Source: Pyropia yezoensis
Lineage: Eukaryota > Rhodophyta > Bangiophyceae > Bangiales > Bangiaceae
Assembly (NCBI GenBank): GCA_009829735.1
Contig: CM020618.1
Location: 15,606,568 to 15,670,567, forward strand
Length of the DNA: 64,000 bases
Reading direction: 5' to 3'
Shown: positions 40,538 to 50,349 of the stretch, one piece after another
Layout: each line of letters opens with the position of its first letter
Position numbering within the stretch: the stretch's first letter is position 1
Position numbers and translations under genes: made by a program
The notes under the pieces: model-generated
Seen by the model: the letters and a program-made list of their open reading frames with translations, nothing else
Databases searched by the model: none
What the model was told of the DNA's origin: nothing

Positions 40538-41230
40538 ATGTCGCGCCGTAAGTCTACGACCCCCCAACCCCACTCGTCACGCACCTCCCCAGGCTACCGC
40601 GGTGCCGCCCGCAAGACCGCCCCGCCACCGACGCCGCCGCGAGGCGCCGCGGCCGTTGCGGCTGCTGCCGCTGCGTCGGCCGGCATTGCGTCGGCGGCGA
40701 TGGCGGCTGGCGGGTCGGCGGCGGTCACGCCCAGGCGGGGCGGCGGCAGCGGCCTCGGCGGTGGCGGCAGCGGCAGCGGCCGCAAGGCCCCCAAATCCCC
40801 AGCCCCTGGCAGCGGCCGCAAGAAAGTGGCGGGCCAGGCGGCGCGTCGGCCCTCACCGGCGCCGCGCAAGATGGCGCCCCCAGCCCCGGCCGCCGCCGCG
40901 GGCGGCCGGTCCCCCCGCAAGCGGCGGTACCGGCCCGGTACGCGGGCGCTGGCGGAAATCCGCAAGCTCCAAAAGGGCACCGACCTGCTCATCCCCCGCG
41001 CGCCGTTTTGCCGCGTCGTCCGCGAGATCAGTATGCGCTACATGCCGTCGCTGCGCTGGCGGGTGGACGCGGTTGAGGCGCTGCAGGCGGCAGCGGAGGA
41101 CTATCTGGTTCACCTCCTCGAGGACGCTGTGCTGTGTGCAGTACACGGGGGGCGGGTGACGGTGATGCACAAGGACATTATGCTGGCGCGGCGGATTCGG
41201 GGGGTCAACACAGACCCACATGGCTACTGA
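40538..41230 (+). CDS. Histone H3 variant, CENP-A-like (cenH3 candidate)
   Basis: A 230-residue product from ATG 40538. Residues 1-130 are a long basic Ala/Gly/Ser/Pro-rich tail bearing no resemblance to the canonical H3 tail (no ARTKQTARKS). Residues 131-223 are an H3 histone fold: [20 protein letters not shown], then [40 protein letters not shown] and [16 protein letters not shown]-like marks are Trp174 in place of the H3 Phe, [15 protein letters not shown], and a divergent C-terminus (GVNTDPHGY) instead of GERA. Loop 1 is not lengthened, so a non-centromeric divergent H3 remains possible. It would replace H3 in centromeric nucleosomes and seed the kinetochore. It is intronless, with a strong hairpin about 135 bases past the stop. 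Confidence 0.75.
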   Translation: MSRRKSTTPQPHSSRTSPGYRGAARKTAPPPTPPRGAAAVAAAAAASAGIASAAMAAGGSAAVTPRRGGGSGLGGGGSGSGRKAPKSPAPGSGRKKVAGQAARRPSPAPRKMAPPAPAAAAGGRSPRKRRYRPGTRALAEIRKLQKGTDLLIPRAPFCRVVREISMRYMPSLRWRVDAVEALQAAAEDYLVHLLEDAVLCAVHGGRVTVMHKDIMLARRIRGVNTDPHGY

Positions 41231-41364
41231 AGGAGGGGGGAGGACGAAGGGGGCTGCTTCGAGACTGGGGAGTGCCAAGGGATGACGATACCCTGCTTTT
41301 GTGTTTTTGTCTTGTCGGGAGGGCCAGTCTTCGTGACCGTGAGAAAGGAACGATGTGGGGCCCT

Positions 41365-41415
41365 CGACGCTGCATCAGGCCCCGCCCGAGCGAGGGGTGG
41401 CTTGATGCAGCGTCG
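41365..41415 (+). other. 13-bp stem hairpin downstream of H3 variant
   Basis: Arms CGACGCTGCATCA and TGATGCAGCGTCG are perfectly complementary, enclosing 25 bases that can extend the stem imperfectly (GGCCCC with GGGGT). It begins 135 bases after the stop codon. Replication-dependent histone mRNAs in animals and some green algae end in a stem-loop, but theirs has a 6-bp stem, so this would be an unusual version if functional. Confidence 0.7.
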
Positions 41416-42970
41416 TCGCGGCACTCAAGGTTGTCCCACGTAATCAAACCTGCGACAAATGGGCTCTGGCGCAAGAGTCTGCCGCCATTGAGTACGAAAC
41501 GTGGTACAGGGCTACACGGTCGTGGTCCGGTTCGCCCGGTGCAAAATGCTTGGAGCAAAATCTCCCCAGCTCGTGCAATGCAGCTCTTCTTGGATCAGGA
41601 CGGGGGAAGCGCCGTCGCGAATCCTCTGCCACTGTGCCTGAGGAATCTGACTTGCCCAATCTTTCTATTGAAAGTCAAACCTGATATTGCCGCTTTCCCA
41701 ATTTTGTCCTGCGGGCGAAGTCAAGATCAAGATCAAGACTGGGAAACAATCTCACAGCCATCCATTCAGCCGGAAACAGCCCATCGACCAATGGGCAGTT
41801 GACCCGGACCCAGTCTTGACTTTGACCAGGTCCGGCCAGGATAGGTCGAGAGCTCGGCACCGGCTCCCCCCACGTTAACAGAGAGGTCAGAATCTATTGG
41901 CCGGCTGAATTGAGACTCTCGTATGTGCATGGCACCCCCCCCCCTCACGAACGAGATACCTGCACTGAAGGATAAATCCACGAACTTTCGACTGGCGCAC
42001 TGCCTCAATGCCTTCCCAAGTCTATTGCGCCGTTTCGCGGACAATGCCACGAGCAAACTACGGCACTCCCAGCTGCTGATCCGAATATAAGGCGTTTTTT
42101 TTTTTGTTGGGAGGGTCCCAGTACGTCGACAACAACCTGTTTTTTATCTCCTGCTATTTAAGAATACTTTGAGGTGCTCTTTCGATTGGTGTGACTGGTT
42201 TCCCTGTGCGATGTCTGGGTCTGGGGCTGTGTCCGGTCAAAGACCTATGGTCCGTTGCACAAAAAAGATACATCGAGGTTTTTCTCGGCTCGGGCTCGGG
42301 CAGCACCTCGGCCGTGACGGGGTCCACGGTCGCCATGCTGACAGTAGTATCACAGAGGTCCTTGCGAACTCATGAGGGCCTGTGGACCGGTTGCTGACCA
42401 CCTTGAAACGGGGCCATCCTTTTCGCATTGATTTGCACTGCTCGGGGGCTGGTTCTTGCCCATGTGCTAACAGAGGCTTGGAAGAGGGGTGGTCAGTTCT
42501 GGGGAGAACCCAGCGGGTGCCTGGAGGCCATTGTTTTGAGTTTCTTGTTCCGTGAGCGAGTCCTCGTTTTTGAGATGGCCGTTCGTGGGGTAAATGTTCC
42601 ATGTCATGGGCTCGTCTGATTGGTCCACGAAGAAGCCGGGTCCTCACGTGTGAAATGCCATTTCTGGCTTCATGTACATATCGCCTGGTGCCCCTCATGA
42701 AGTGGTTTCTCGTCCCCCTGCCTCTCCTGGTCCCCTCTCCTGGACCAGATACCTCGAGGAGACAATCCCGCCCCTACTTCCCGCCACCCCCTCCACCCTC
42801 CGCGGCAGTACCTCATGCGGGGACTTGGGCGGGTCCACTAACGGCGGACGGAGCGCTGCTCGGGGGGCTGCGCCCAGACTGAATGGTTCTTCGCAGGCAC
42901 CAACAGTGTCCGGCCCCATGGAACAAGATGAAAAGGGTCCCGCGCCTGTGGGGTGTGAGGGGGTGGGGGC
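41416..42970. other. Intergenic, likely transposon debris, no gene
   Basis: Near-neutral GC for this window. It includes TATTGCCGCTTTCCCAATTT at 41683-41702, close to the terminal repeat of the MITEs at 55.0-56.0 kb, and a TCGTATGTGCATGGCACCC string near 41917 that recurs diverged near 44695. I see no complete element and no coding frame. Confidence 0.4.
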
Positions 42971-44323
42971 GTGGATCGTGTGAGAAGAGACGCAAGTGCA
43001 CAACGCCTTGCTGCTTTTTTGCCTCTTGGGCTGACCGCGCCCTTCGCGAGGCCCCCCAATATTCGGTCTCCACATAGCCGTGCGTCATTCCAGCACCACA
43101 TCGCTGCCGCTCCCGTTCAAGCAGAAGTACCGCACCCTTCCGCCCATTTACCTTATGCCCGTCGGAGCCGCCGTGCCCGCCCCCCTGCGCCCGCAACTGA
43201 TAGAGAGACTCCGGCGCAGGCACGGGCACACGCGCTCGTGGCGCTATCACCACCCCGCCGCTACAGTCGCCGCCGCCCACTCCACTCCAGGCGTAACAGT
43301 GACTTTACCCCAACCGTCTACATCGCACATAGAAAATTGTTCCCCCCACTCCCCCATCCATATATTAACCCTCCCGCCATCGCCGCAGATGCCCTCCTCA
43401 CCAATAGAGGACATCACCATCCCTTGAAATACTCTCCCCGCGCCCCCATACGCCACCGCCTCCACGACACCCCTCAGCCCAAACACCAACCCCGCAGTCC
43501 CCACCCACTGTCCCCCACCACGCGAAGAGCGTCACCATCGTCCCCCCGCCCTCCCCCTGTACACCATGCCCACGGACGCCTGCCCCCCTTCCCCCTCCTA
43601 CCCTCACCACCGGCACCACTCCCGGCCTCTTCGACGAACGTAGCCACAGCTGCCTGTGGTCAATCCCCCCCCTCCCCACCAAAACGTCGACGCGGCCGCC
43701 TGCGCCCCGCTGCCCCCTCCAAAAACACCGTTGCTGGCACCGCCCCCTTCAAAAAACCCATAGCTGCAGCGGCGTGGGGCCTGACCGCTGTCGCGGCCGC
43801 CCTAGCGGCCGCCGTGGCCGTCGCCTCGGCCTCGGTCAGGACGGTCGCCGCTTCCGCCGACGACGCGGTAGCGCCGACGCCACCGACGCAGTCGCGGGCA
43901 CCACCACCACCGTGTCGGCCGCAGCGGCCTACACCACGGCCACCGCGGCAGCCGGGGTGGCCGCCACAACCCCCTCGGCCGCCGGGCTGTCTGCTACAGC
44001 AGCCGGCGACACCGGCACCATTGTCGTCGCCGCCGCCGCCACCATCGCCGCCGCCGTTGCCCCCCCCCCCCCCCCCGCCCCAAACTCGTCGTCGTGACCG
44101 CCATTATCGTCCTCGTCGCCGCGGCGGTCCTCGTCGCGAAACCGTTGACACCAACGCCGCCGCTGCTGCCGCCGCCGCCGCCGCCGCCACCGCGGCCGTC
44201 GCCACCGACGCTGCTACCGCCGCGCCCATGGTCACCATCGTCGACGCTGACCGTGGCGCCGGCCCCACCCCCCGTGTCGTGGCCCTCCCCACCCAGTGTG
44301 CCCTCTCCCACAGTCCCAGTTAA
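42971..44323 (+). other. Possible Ala/Pro-rich coding region, frame uncertain
   Basis: The frame is open for 450 codons but begins as unconvincing Arg/Pro/His-rich sequence. From about 43680, protein-like hydrophobic stretches appear in different frames: AAAAWGLTAVAAALAAAVAVASA (frame of 42971), GTIVVAAAATIAAAVAPPP (frame of 43774) and VVVTAIIVLVAAAVLVAK (third frame, near 44090). The C tract at 44057-44072 could have changed length. This may be a small membrane protein with sequencing errors or just biased composition; I do not call a CDS. Confidence 0.2.
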
Positions 44324-44855
44324 TGAACGCGCTGGCAGCGGGTTCCCAAAAGGGACCGGCCAACATTCATGCGGGGCCCATTACACCGGGGCATCTGTAG
44401 GCGCACCTGATTGGCCGAGGCCCGTAGCCCGAAGCTTCTCGGAGGACTGAGAAAAGAATGCTCGATGTATCTTTTTTGGGCAACGGGCCATATGTAGGTA
44501 CCTACATACATAGAGTGCCGAGGGGTTTTGTTACGTGCGATACACGTTTAGATAGGTGATACAGGGTGGAGAGGGACCGCTCTCTCCACGGCCTGTACAT
44601 GGCGAGCAGGGAATATTCAAAAGTTAGAACTCTTTCAGATAGCACCGGAAGCTCTAATCAACATTCAAAAGCGTCCCTAATCAAAACACAAATCTCGCAT
44701 GTGTATGGCACCCGAGCAATCACTTCGGGCTCAGACGCGACCGAGAAGACTAATTACATGGTCCACGCCGATTTGTTTTTTGGTGATGAACGACCGGCGG
44801 TGCACTGCCTGGCACGCGCTTGGTGACGTCGTTTGCCGCAGGGCTACCAAGTATA

Positions 44856-44964
44856 GTGCGTCCCGTAAAAAGTGGACGTGCTCGTGTCGTGATCACGTCA
44901 AATATCGGCCACTGGACCAATCACACTGCACGACCCGCGCACGTCCACTTTTCACGGGACGCAC
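44856..44964. mobile_element. Small TIR element (MITE-like), about 110 bp
   Basis: 26-base terminal inverted repeats with one mismatch: GTGCGTCCCGTAAAAAGTGG at the left and CCACTTTTCACGGGACGCAC at the right, each continued inward by ACGTGC/GCACGT. TA dinucleotides flank both sides within 2-3 bases (GTATA..., ...AATAT), fitting a TA target duplication as in Tc1/mariner-type MITEs. The 57-base interior has no coding capacity. Confidence 0.8.
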
Positions 44965-45641
44965 AATATGGAATGGGCGCTGCCACGGGCGGCACGATGA
45001 AGGCAACGGGGTCGCCGTGATCACGTCACGTGACGCTCGATGACAGTCGCCGCCGCCCGCACCTGATGGCACCGCCGTAGCGACTGGTCGCGGTGCGGGC
45101 GACTGGTGACATTCTTTCCGCTCCTCCCGGTGGAGACCGCTTTGGGAGTGACGGCCGCGGTCTACCGGGAGAGGAGAGGAGCGTCGATGGCCACTACCCC
45201 ACTCGCTTTCATCCTCTGATGCCGGCTTTTGCTGACAACCACGTGCTCTGCTCGCTGCTGCTGGCTCCCTTTTTTGATGGAACGGACTCGAACATGCATT
45301 TTTTCTTTTCGTCTGGCCACCGATGCGCCTGCCCGGGCGGTTGAGGGACAGGGTCCTCTCCGTTTCCATGCCAGTCGTGTGCTGGCTGCTGAGCGATAGT
45401 GGGACGCAACGTCTTCCCTTTGGGTGCGTGTTGCCTCGTCCGTGGCTGTCTTCCACGTCACTGCCGCGGCCGCCCCTTGTCCATCGCGGAGGCGATTGTC
45501 CCCGTTGCGAGCGCCGCCGTCACGCCCGGGTGCTCGTGCTGTCCTAGTTGGTCCGGGCGGCCACTTGTGCCGGGCTTGTTGGTGAGAACGAGAGGGGAGA
45601 GAGCCGTTTTGCCGTTGGTGTGACGAAGCGTCTTCTCTGCC
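44965..45641. other. Upstream region of the ABCG gene, no gene seen
   Basis: Mixed composition. A moderate imperfect palindrome (CGCCCGCACC with GGTGCGGGCG) lies at about 45055-45105. No convincing TATA box was seen. Confidence 0.4.
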
Positions 45642-48371
45642 ATGGTGGTGCGTCGCCCGCATGGGCGGGAGGTGCCTGCCGTGGTCGCCGTCGCGTCCGC
45701 TCCCCCTTCACGGGAAGCGGGCGTTTCCATAAGCGGCGGTGATGGCGGTGCGTATGGCGATGGCTCCCCCGCCGCCACGGCAGGTGTCCTGAGCACGTCC
45801 GAGGCGGCTTCATCCCCCCTCATCGGCATGATGTGTGCGGACAGCGACTGCAGCAGCACCGTGCCGCTGTCATCGCCCCCCCTCAAGTTGGATTCCCCCG
45901 ACGGGGAGCCGCGGGACGGGCCGGCGGGACCCGGCTTCCATTCGTCCTGGGGCGACTGGGGCACTGCCCGCGGCACGGCCGCGCCTGGCGTGACGCTCTC
46001 CTGGTCAGACCTGACCTACACTCTCCTCCTCCCTGCCGCCGCGCGACGGGCGGCGGCGCGCGCTGTGGCGGCGCGTGCGGCGCGTTCTGCTGCCGCCACG
46101 GCCGTGGCAGAGTCTGGGGAGCTCCTCCCCGCCCCCGACAGCGATGGCGGAGGAGCAGAACCCGAAGACTCGGGGGGGGTTGACGTGGACAGCCTGGACG
46201 AGGAGGAGGCCCGCAATGGGGTTCGCCATGTGCTCCGTGGCGTGTCGGGGCGGGTGGCCAGCGGGCAAGTGCTGGCGATTATGGGCCCTAGCGGGTGCGG
46301 CAAGACGACCCTCCTCAACATGCTCGCGGGGCGGGTGGCCAAGTCGCGTTCCCACCTGTCCGGGGGGGTGGTTCGGGTAGACGGCGTGCGGCGTGTACCT
46401 GGTTCATTTCGTCGCCTCGCCGCGTATGTGGCGCAGGACGATGTGCTGTTTGGGGAGCTGACCGTGCGGGAACACATTGCGTTTGCAGCAGGCCTGCGGG
46501 TTGGCGCAGTCGCGGACGTGGCGCCCGTCACCGCGGGCCTGCTGTCGGAGATGCGCCTCGGCCACGTGGCGGACAGCCGCATCGGGTCCCCGCTGGTGCG
46601 GGGAATATCGGGTGGGGAGCGGAAGCGCACTGCCATTGCAGTGGAGCTGGTGGCGGCCCCACCGCTGGTCTTTTTGGACGAGCCCACCTCGGCGCTCGAC
46701 GCGGCAAACGCCCTTGTGGTGGCGGATAGTTTGACCGCCCTAGCCGCCGCCGGCCGGGCTGTGGTGACGACGATCCACCAGCCTCGGAGTGATATCTTTG
46801 CGCGCTTTAACCTGCTCATGCTACTTGCACGGGGCGGCAACGTGGCCTATTTTGGGCCTTCCGCGGATGTGGTTACCTACTTCGCGGGCCTATCCCTTCC
46901 CTGCCCGGAGCGGGTCAACCCGGCAGACTTCATCATTGACTTGGTGTCGGTGCGGCCGCCAGGGGCGCTTCGTGCCTCCAGCCTCCCGTCCTTTGCGGCA
47001 ACGGCGGGGGTGTCGCCAAGAATTGCGGGTGCATCATCTAGTTCTCCATCATCCGCTGCGACGGCGGCTGCGGAGGACGCGCTTGCTGCGTCGGCCAATC
47101 TGCAGCTCATCTTGAAGGCTGGCAAAGTACAGCAACTAGCAGTAGGTGCGTCCCCCAACGGCCCAGCCTCCCCAACTATGACCACCACCGAGGTGACCAT
47201 GAGCCCAAGCGCCGCGACAATGGATGTTGTCGTGGGGTCTCCCGTCGCTCGTGCCGCCGGCCGAGAGGCGTGGTCCGCAGGCGTCGTCAAGGCGGCGGTG
47301 GGCCGCCTCTTTGGCCAACCCATCGCTGGAACGACTGTCAAACGACGGACACGGATGGCCGCCGACGCGGTGGCTGCTGGAGGAGCGGCTGGTGGTGACA
47401 GCCCCAGCGGGCTTCGCAGTGTGGCGAACTCCCCGACCGTGGTATTGTCCCGCCACCGTGTGCGATCCGACGCGGGCGACGACGCTGCCGCTGAGGAGCC
47501 CGATGCGCTTGTGCCGTGGACGCGCCAGTTTTTCACCCTTCTCCGGCGTTCGGCGGTGCTCAACCTGCGGGAGCGCACCTTCAATCGGTCGAGATTGGCA
47601 CAAGCGGTGGTGATCTCCTCGTTCACTGGCGTCACGTTTTATAAGGTCGGCGCATCTCGGACGGGCAGCGTGGATGATGTCATCGTTGTCGGCAATGTGC
47701 TGGCGACGGTGATTGTTAGCCAGTTGATGACCGCCACGACAGGCATCGCGTTGAGCTTCCCCGCCGAGCGTGCCATGATGCTACGCGAACGTGCGAGCGG
47801 CTCGTATGGTGTGTCGGCCTACATCCTGGCCAAGACGCTGGCCGAGGGAGTGCGGAATTCCATATTCTCGCTGCTCTTCTCGACCATTATCTACTTCCTG
47901 CTGGGCCTCAAGCCAACAGCTGCCAGCTTTGGCATCTTTGCGGCCACGCTCCTGGTCACATCGTTGATGGGCGAGTCGGTCGGCCTGGTGGCCGCCACGG
48001 CGGTGTCGTCGATCAGGGCGGTGGCCGTGTTGATGCCCGTGACTCTTGCTGCCCCGCTGCTCTATTCGGGCGCGGTTTTGCCACCGTCGGAAACGCCGGC
48101 CTTCTTGCGGTGGGTTTACTCCGTCTCGTACGTCTCATACGTGTTTGCGGCGCTTCTCAAGAACCAGTTCGGGGGGCTCCTCTTTGAGCGCCCCCCCTTT
48201 ACGTTTAGTGCGGGCGTCATGACGGGCGAGGATGCGCTGCGGGTGTGGCAGGCAAAGGAGCTGTCGATTGGGACGTGCGTGGGGGTGGTTTGTGTGCAGG
48301 CGCTGGCGTTTCGGCTCATTGCCTACACCGTGCTCCGTCGTCGTGGACCCCGGTTTGACGTGTCGGTGTAG
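45642..48371 (+). CDS. ABCG-family (White/PDR half-size) ABC transporter
   Basis: A 909-residue product from ATG 45642 (GCCATGG context), one exon. Domain order is nucleotide-binding then membrane, as in ABCG half transporters. Walker A is GPSGCGKTT (215-223), the Q-loop lies in YVAQDDVLFGELTVRE, the signature is ISGGERKR (322-329), Walker B is LVFLDEPTSALD and the H-loop is His379 in TIHQPRSD. A disordered linker (about 435-620) follows. The membrane part begins PWTRQFFTLLRRSAVLNLRE and has about six helices, ending with the extracellular loop before KELSIGTCVGVVCVQALAFR. It should dimerise and export lipids, sterols or other hydrophobic compounds using ATP. The N-terminal 110 residues are disordered and longer than usual. 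Confidence 0.93.
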   Translation: MVVRRPHGREVPAVVAVASAPPSREAGVSISGGDGGAYGDGSPAATAGVLSTSEAASSPLIGMMCADSDCSSTVPLSSPPLKLDSPDGEPRDGPAGPGFHSSWGDWGTARGTAAPGVTLSWSDLTYTLLLPAAARRAAARAVAARAARSAAATAVAESGELLPAPDSDGGGAEPEDSGGVDVDSLDEEEARNGVRHVLRGVSGRVASGQVLAIMGPSGCGKTTLLNMLAGRVAKSRSHLSGGVVRVDGVRRVPGSFRRLAAYVAQDDVLFGELTVREHIAFAAGLRVGAVADVAPVTAGLLSEMRLGHVADSRIGSPLVRGISGGERKRTAIAVELVAAPPLVFLDEPTSALDAANALVVADSLTALAAAGRAVVTTIHQPRSDIFARFNLLMLLARGGNVAYFGPSADVVTYFAGLSLPCPERVNPADFIIDLVSVRPPGALRASSLPSFAATAGVSPRIAGASSSSPSSAATAAAEDALAASANLQLILKAGKVQQLAVGASPNGPASPTMTTTEVTMSPSAATMDVVVGSPVARAAGREAWSAGVVKAAVGRLFGQPIAGTTVKRRTRMAADAVAAGGAAGGDSPSGLRSVANSPTVVLSRHRVRSDAGDDAAAEEPDALVPWTRQFFTLLRRSAVLNLRERTFNRSRLAQAVVISSFTGVTFYKVGASRTGSVDDVIVVGNVLATVIVSQLMTATTGIALSFPAERAMMLRERASGSYGVSAYILAKTLAEGVRNSIFSLLFSTIIYFLLGLKPTAASFGIFAATLLVTSLMGESVGLVAATAVSSIRAVAVLMPVTLAAPLLYSGAVLPPSETPAFLRWVYSVSYVSYVFAALLKNQFGGLLFERPPFTFSAGVMTGEDALRVWQAKELSIGTCVGVVCVQALAFRLIAYTVLRRRGPRFDVSV

Positions 48372-48582
48372 GGGGTGTCTGTGCGCCATTTAATATCTGC
48401 GGTGGTTTCGACAACCCGTTTCTATTCCAGCCTCGCCGTGCACAACTAATGCAATGGGGGTCGTGTGGCGGCGGTGCAGGTGGGGATGGCGGCAGAGGCG
48501 TCGCCGGTTGGCCTTGCGGGCAAGGGCGGCCCCCTCATGTGTGGGTCTTGTGTTTTTCTTTTTCTTCCCCCTCCGCCTATCT

Positions 48583-48678
48583 CCGGTTCAGGGGCACCCC
48601 GGTTCAGGGACACCCCGGTTTAGGGAAACCCCGGTTCAGGGACATCCCGGTTCAGGGACACCCCGGTTCAGGGACGTG
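48583..48678. repeat. Six 16-bp repeats CCGGTTCAGGGACACC
   Basis: Six contiguous 16-base units of CCGGTTCAGGGACACC, with single changes per copy; the third reads CCGGTTTAGGGAAACC. Downstream of the ABCG gene. Confidence 0.93.
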
Positions 48679-48771
48679 TTCGTGCGTCTGAGAAGGGGGA
48701 CAGGGAGGATGATAGGATAACTGTGTGATCAGCTCATCTTCACACACCAATGACTTCCCCTGTACCTCTAG

Positions 48772-48972
48772 CAGGTGGCCCTCTCCCTGGATGGGACCAT
48801 TGACTGTGACGTCCGCCTGACGGGGCAGCTGTCCACCAACCGCCCGTCGGGCGCCGAGGTGGCCGCCGGCGCCGCCCCGCGCCACGAGGTGCTAGTGGCG
48901 CCGGGGGTGAATGCGCAGGTGCACCCGCACATGTGTTGCTGCTGCCTGGACGTGGCAATCGACTGTTGCTGA
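48772..48972 (+). pseudogene. Orphan copper amine oxidase exon/fragment
   Basis: About 65 codons with the hallmarks of the catalytic domain of copper amine oxidases: SLDGTIDCDVRLTGQLSTN and VLVAPGVNAQVHPHM, then CLDVAIDC. The HPH corresponds to the HxH copper ligands of the family (usual form P.HQHFF.ARLDM). Upstream, TGTACCTCTAGCAG looks like a 3' splice site. After DVAIDCC the frame stops (TGA 48970-48972), and no Tyr-Asn-Tyr/TPQ exon or further family sequence is visible within several kb. I infer a gene remnant or a single displaced exon rather than a working enzyme. Confidence 0.6.
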
Positions 48973-49578
48973 GATGATTGTACGATATAGTCAGGGGGGC
49001 GCGCGCGATCTTAATCTTGGCTCCGAGTTGGGTCTGGCTCGGGAGCGCGCAAGCCAGGAAAAGGCCGCACTGGATACAGAGCTGGGCACAAAGATGATGG
49101 CGTCCCTGATGCTGGCCAGGCACTATCTACACACAGCCCCTAGAAGGTCGAACCACCGACGTAGACCTAGTGTCACAACACCACTGATGATAGCTCACGT
49201 CACATGCCAGACGACAGCCCATGTACCCAGGAAAGGGTGAGCAGGGGGGGTCTACAGCGGAAAAACCACCAGAGAATGTAGCGTCGTACAAGTACAACAA
49301 GCGCGATGTATAGTACAAGGGGACGAAGGCCGAGTCACACATCCACACCGCACGAAAAACGGAAGAGAAACACAATACAGATAATCCCGATAGAAGCACA
49401 AGATGAGAGCGTCGCCAGTGGCCGAGCATCGCAGGGAAAGATTCACGCGCATCAAGGATGTGTGCTGCTGCACAGGCCATCACCTGGGGGATCAGTTGGA
49501 CGACCAAGCCACGGAGCCGCCCAAGTGAGGGCCCCCACGGCCCCCTGGTCGACAAGACCAATCCGACATCAACCGCGA
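48973..49578. other. Intergenic, no gene seen
   Basis: Ordinary composition downstream of the amine-oxidase fragment and 3' of the CBM48 gene. Frames are short and not protein-like. Confidence 0.45.
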
Positions 49579-50349
49579 TCATGCAACGATCATGACGTTG
49601 TTCACGTTGCCGCTCTCATCCGACTCGGTGGGCAACGTGATGTCATAGCACCACTCACCATCAATGATAAACTTGTACAGGTACTTGCCCGCCTCCAGCG
49701 GCAGCTCAGCCGAGAAGAAACCGTCAGCAGCCTTAACGAGGTCCACCTTGTCAGCCCACTTGGTGAAGCTGCCAATGACCTGCGCCGTCGCCTGGGGGGT
49801 GGTTGCCTTCCACACAAACGTGGTCTTCGGAGCTTCTGGCTTCTCAGCCGGCGTCACAGCAGGCTTCTCCGCAGGCTTCTCTGCAGGCTTCTCAGCAGGC
49901 TTCTCGGCAGGCTTCTCGGCAGGCTTCTCGGCAGGCTTCTCGGCAGGCTTCTCCTCCGACGCGGCAGCAGCAGCAGCGGGCACGGCCTTCGGGACTGGCT
50001 TCTCAGCCGGCTTCTCCGCCGTCTTCTCCGCGGGCTTCTCAGCCGGCTTCTCAGCCGGCTTCTCCGCCGGCTTCTCAGCCGGCTTCTCCGCCGGCTTCTC
50101 AGCCGGCTTCTCCGCCGGCTTCTCCGCCGGCTTCTCAGCCGGCTTCTCGGCCTTCGGTGCTGGCTTTGCAGCGGCCGCCTTTGGCGACGCAGGCACGGCC
50201 TTGGCCGGCGCCGTGGTTGTCGCCTTGGCCGCCCCGTTGGCCTCAGCCTTGGCCGGCGCGGCGGCACCGTTGGTCGCAGCCGCCGCCGCCTTCTTCGCTG
50301 CCACCGCCGCCGAGGGCGCCGACGTCTTGTTGGCCTTCTTGCCACCCAT
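49579..50349 (-). CDS. (AEKP)n-linker protein with C-terminal CBM48/AMPK-type glycogen-binding domain
   Basis: A 256-residue product from the ATG at 50347-50349; the longer frame adds only C-rich leader. Residues 1-65 are Ala/Lys-rich, histone H1-like ([19 protein letters not shown]). About 66-175 are two blocks of the tetrapeptide AEKP (about 18 copies in all) separated by [14 protein letters not shown]. Residues about 178-256 are a compact CBM48: [56 protein letters not shown] and NVNNVMIV. Such domains bind alpha-glucans in AMPK beta subunits and starch phosphatases. There is no enzyme domain, so it may tether something to floridean starch. No transit peptide; intronless. Confidence 0.85.
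   Translation of the reverse strand: MGGKKANKTSAPSAAVAAKKAAAAATNGAAAPAKAEANGAAKATTTAPAKAVPASPKAAAAKPAPKAEKPAEKPAEKPAEKPAEKPAEKPAEKPAEKPAEKPAEKPAEKTAEKPAEKPVPKAVPAAAAAASEEKPAEKPAEKPAEKPAEKPAEKPAEKPAEKPAVTPAEKPEAPKTTFVWKATTPQATAQVIGSFTKWADKVDLVKAADGFFSAELPLEAGKYLYKFIIDGEWCYDITLPTESDESGNVNNVMIVA

Noticed and set aside
45051..45105. Hairpin upstream of ABCG
   Set aside because: Imperfect and GC-rich; expected by chance at this composition.
46016..46840. Minus-strand ORF within the ABCG gene
   Set aside because: Shadow of the strongly supported transporter frame; Arg/Ser/Thr-rich without motifs.
48615..48630. Interstitial telomere repeat (TTTAGGG)
   Set aside because: Only one of six units has the heptamer and the 16-bp period does not fit telomeric DNA.
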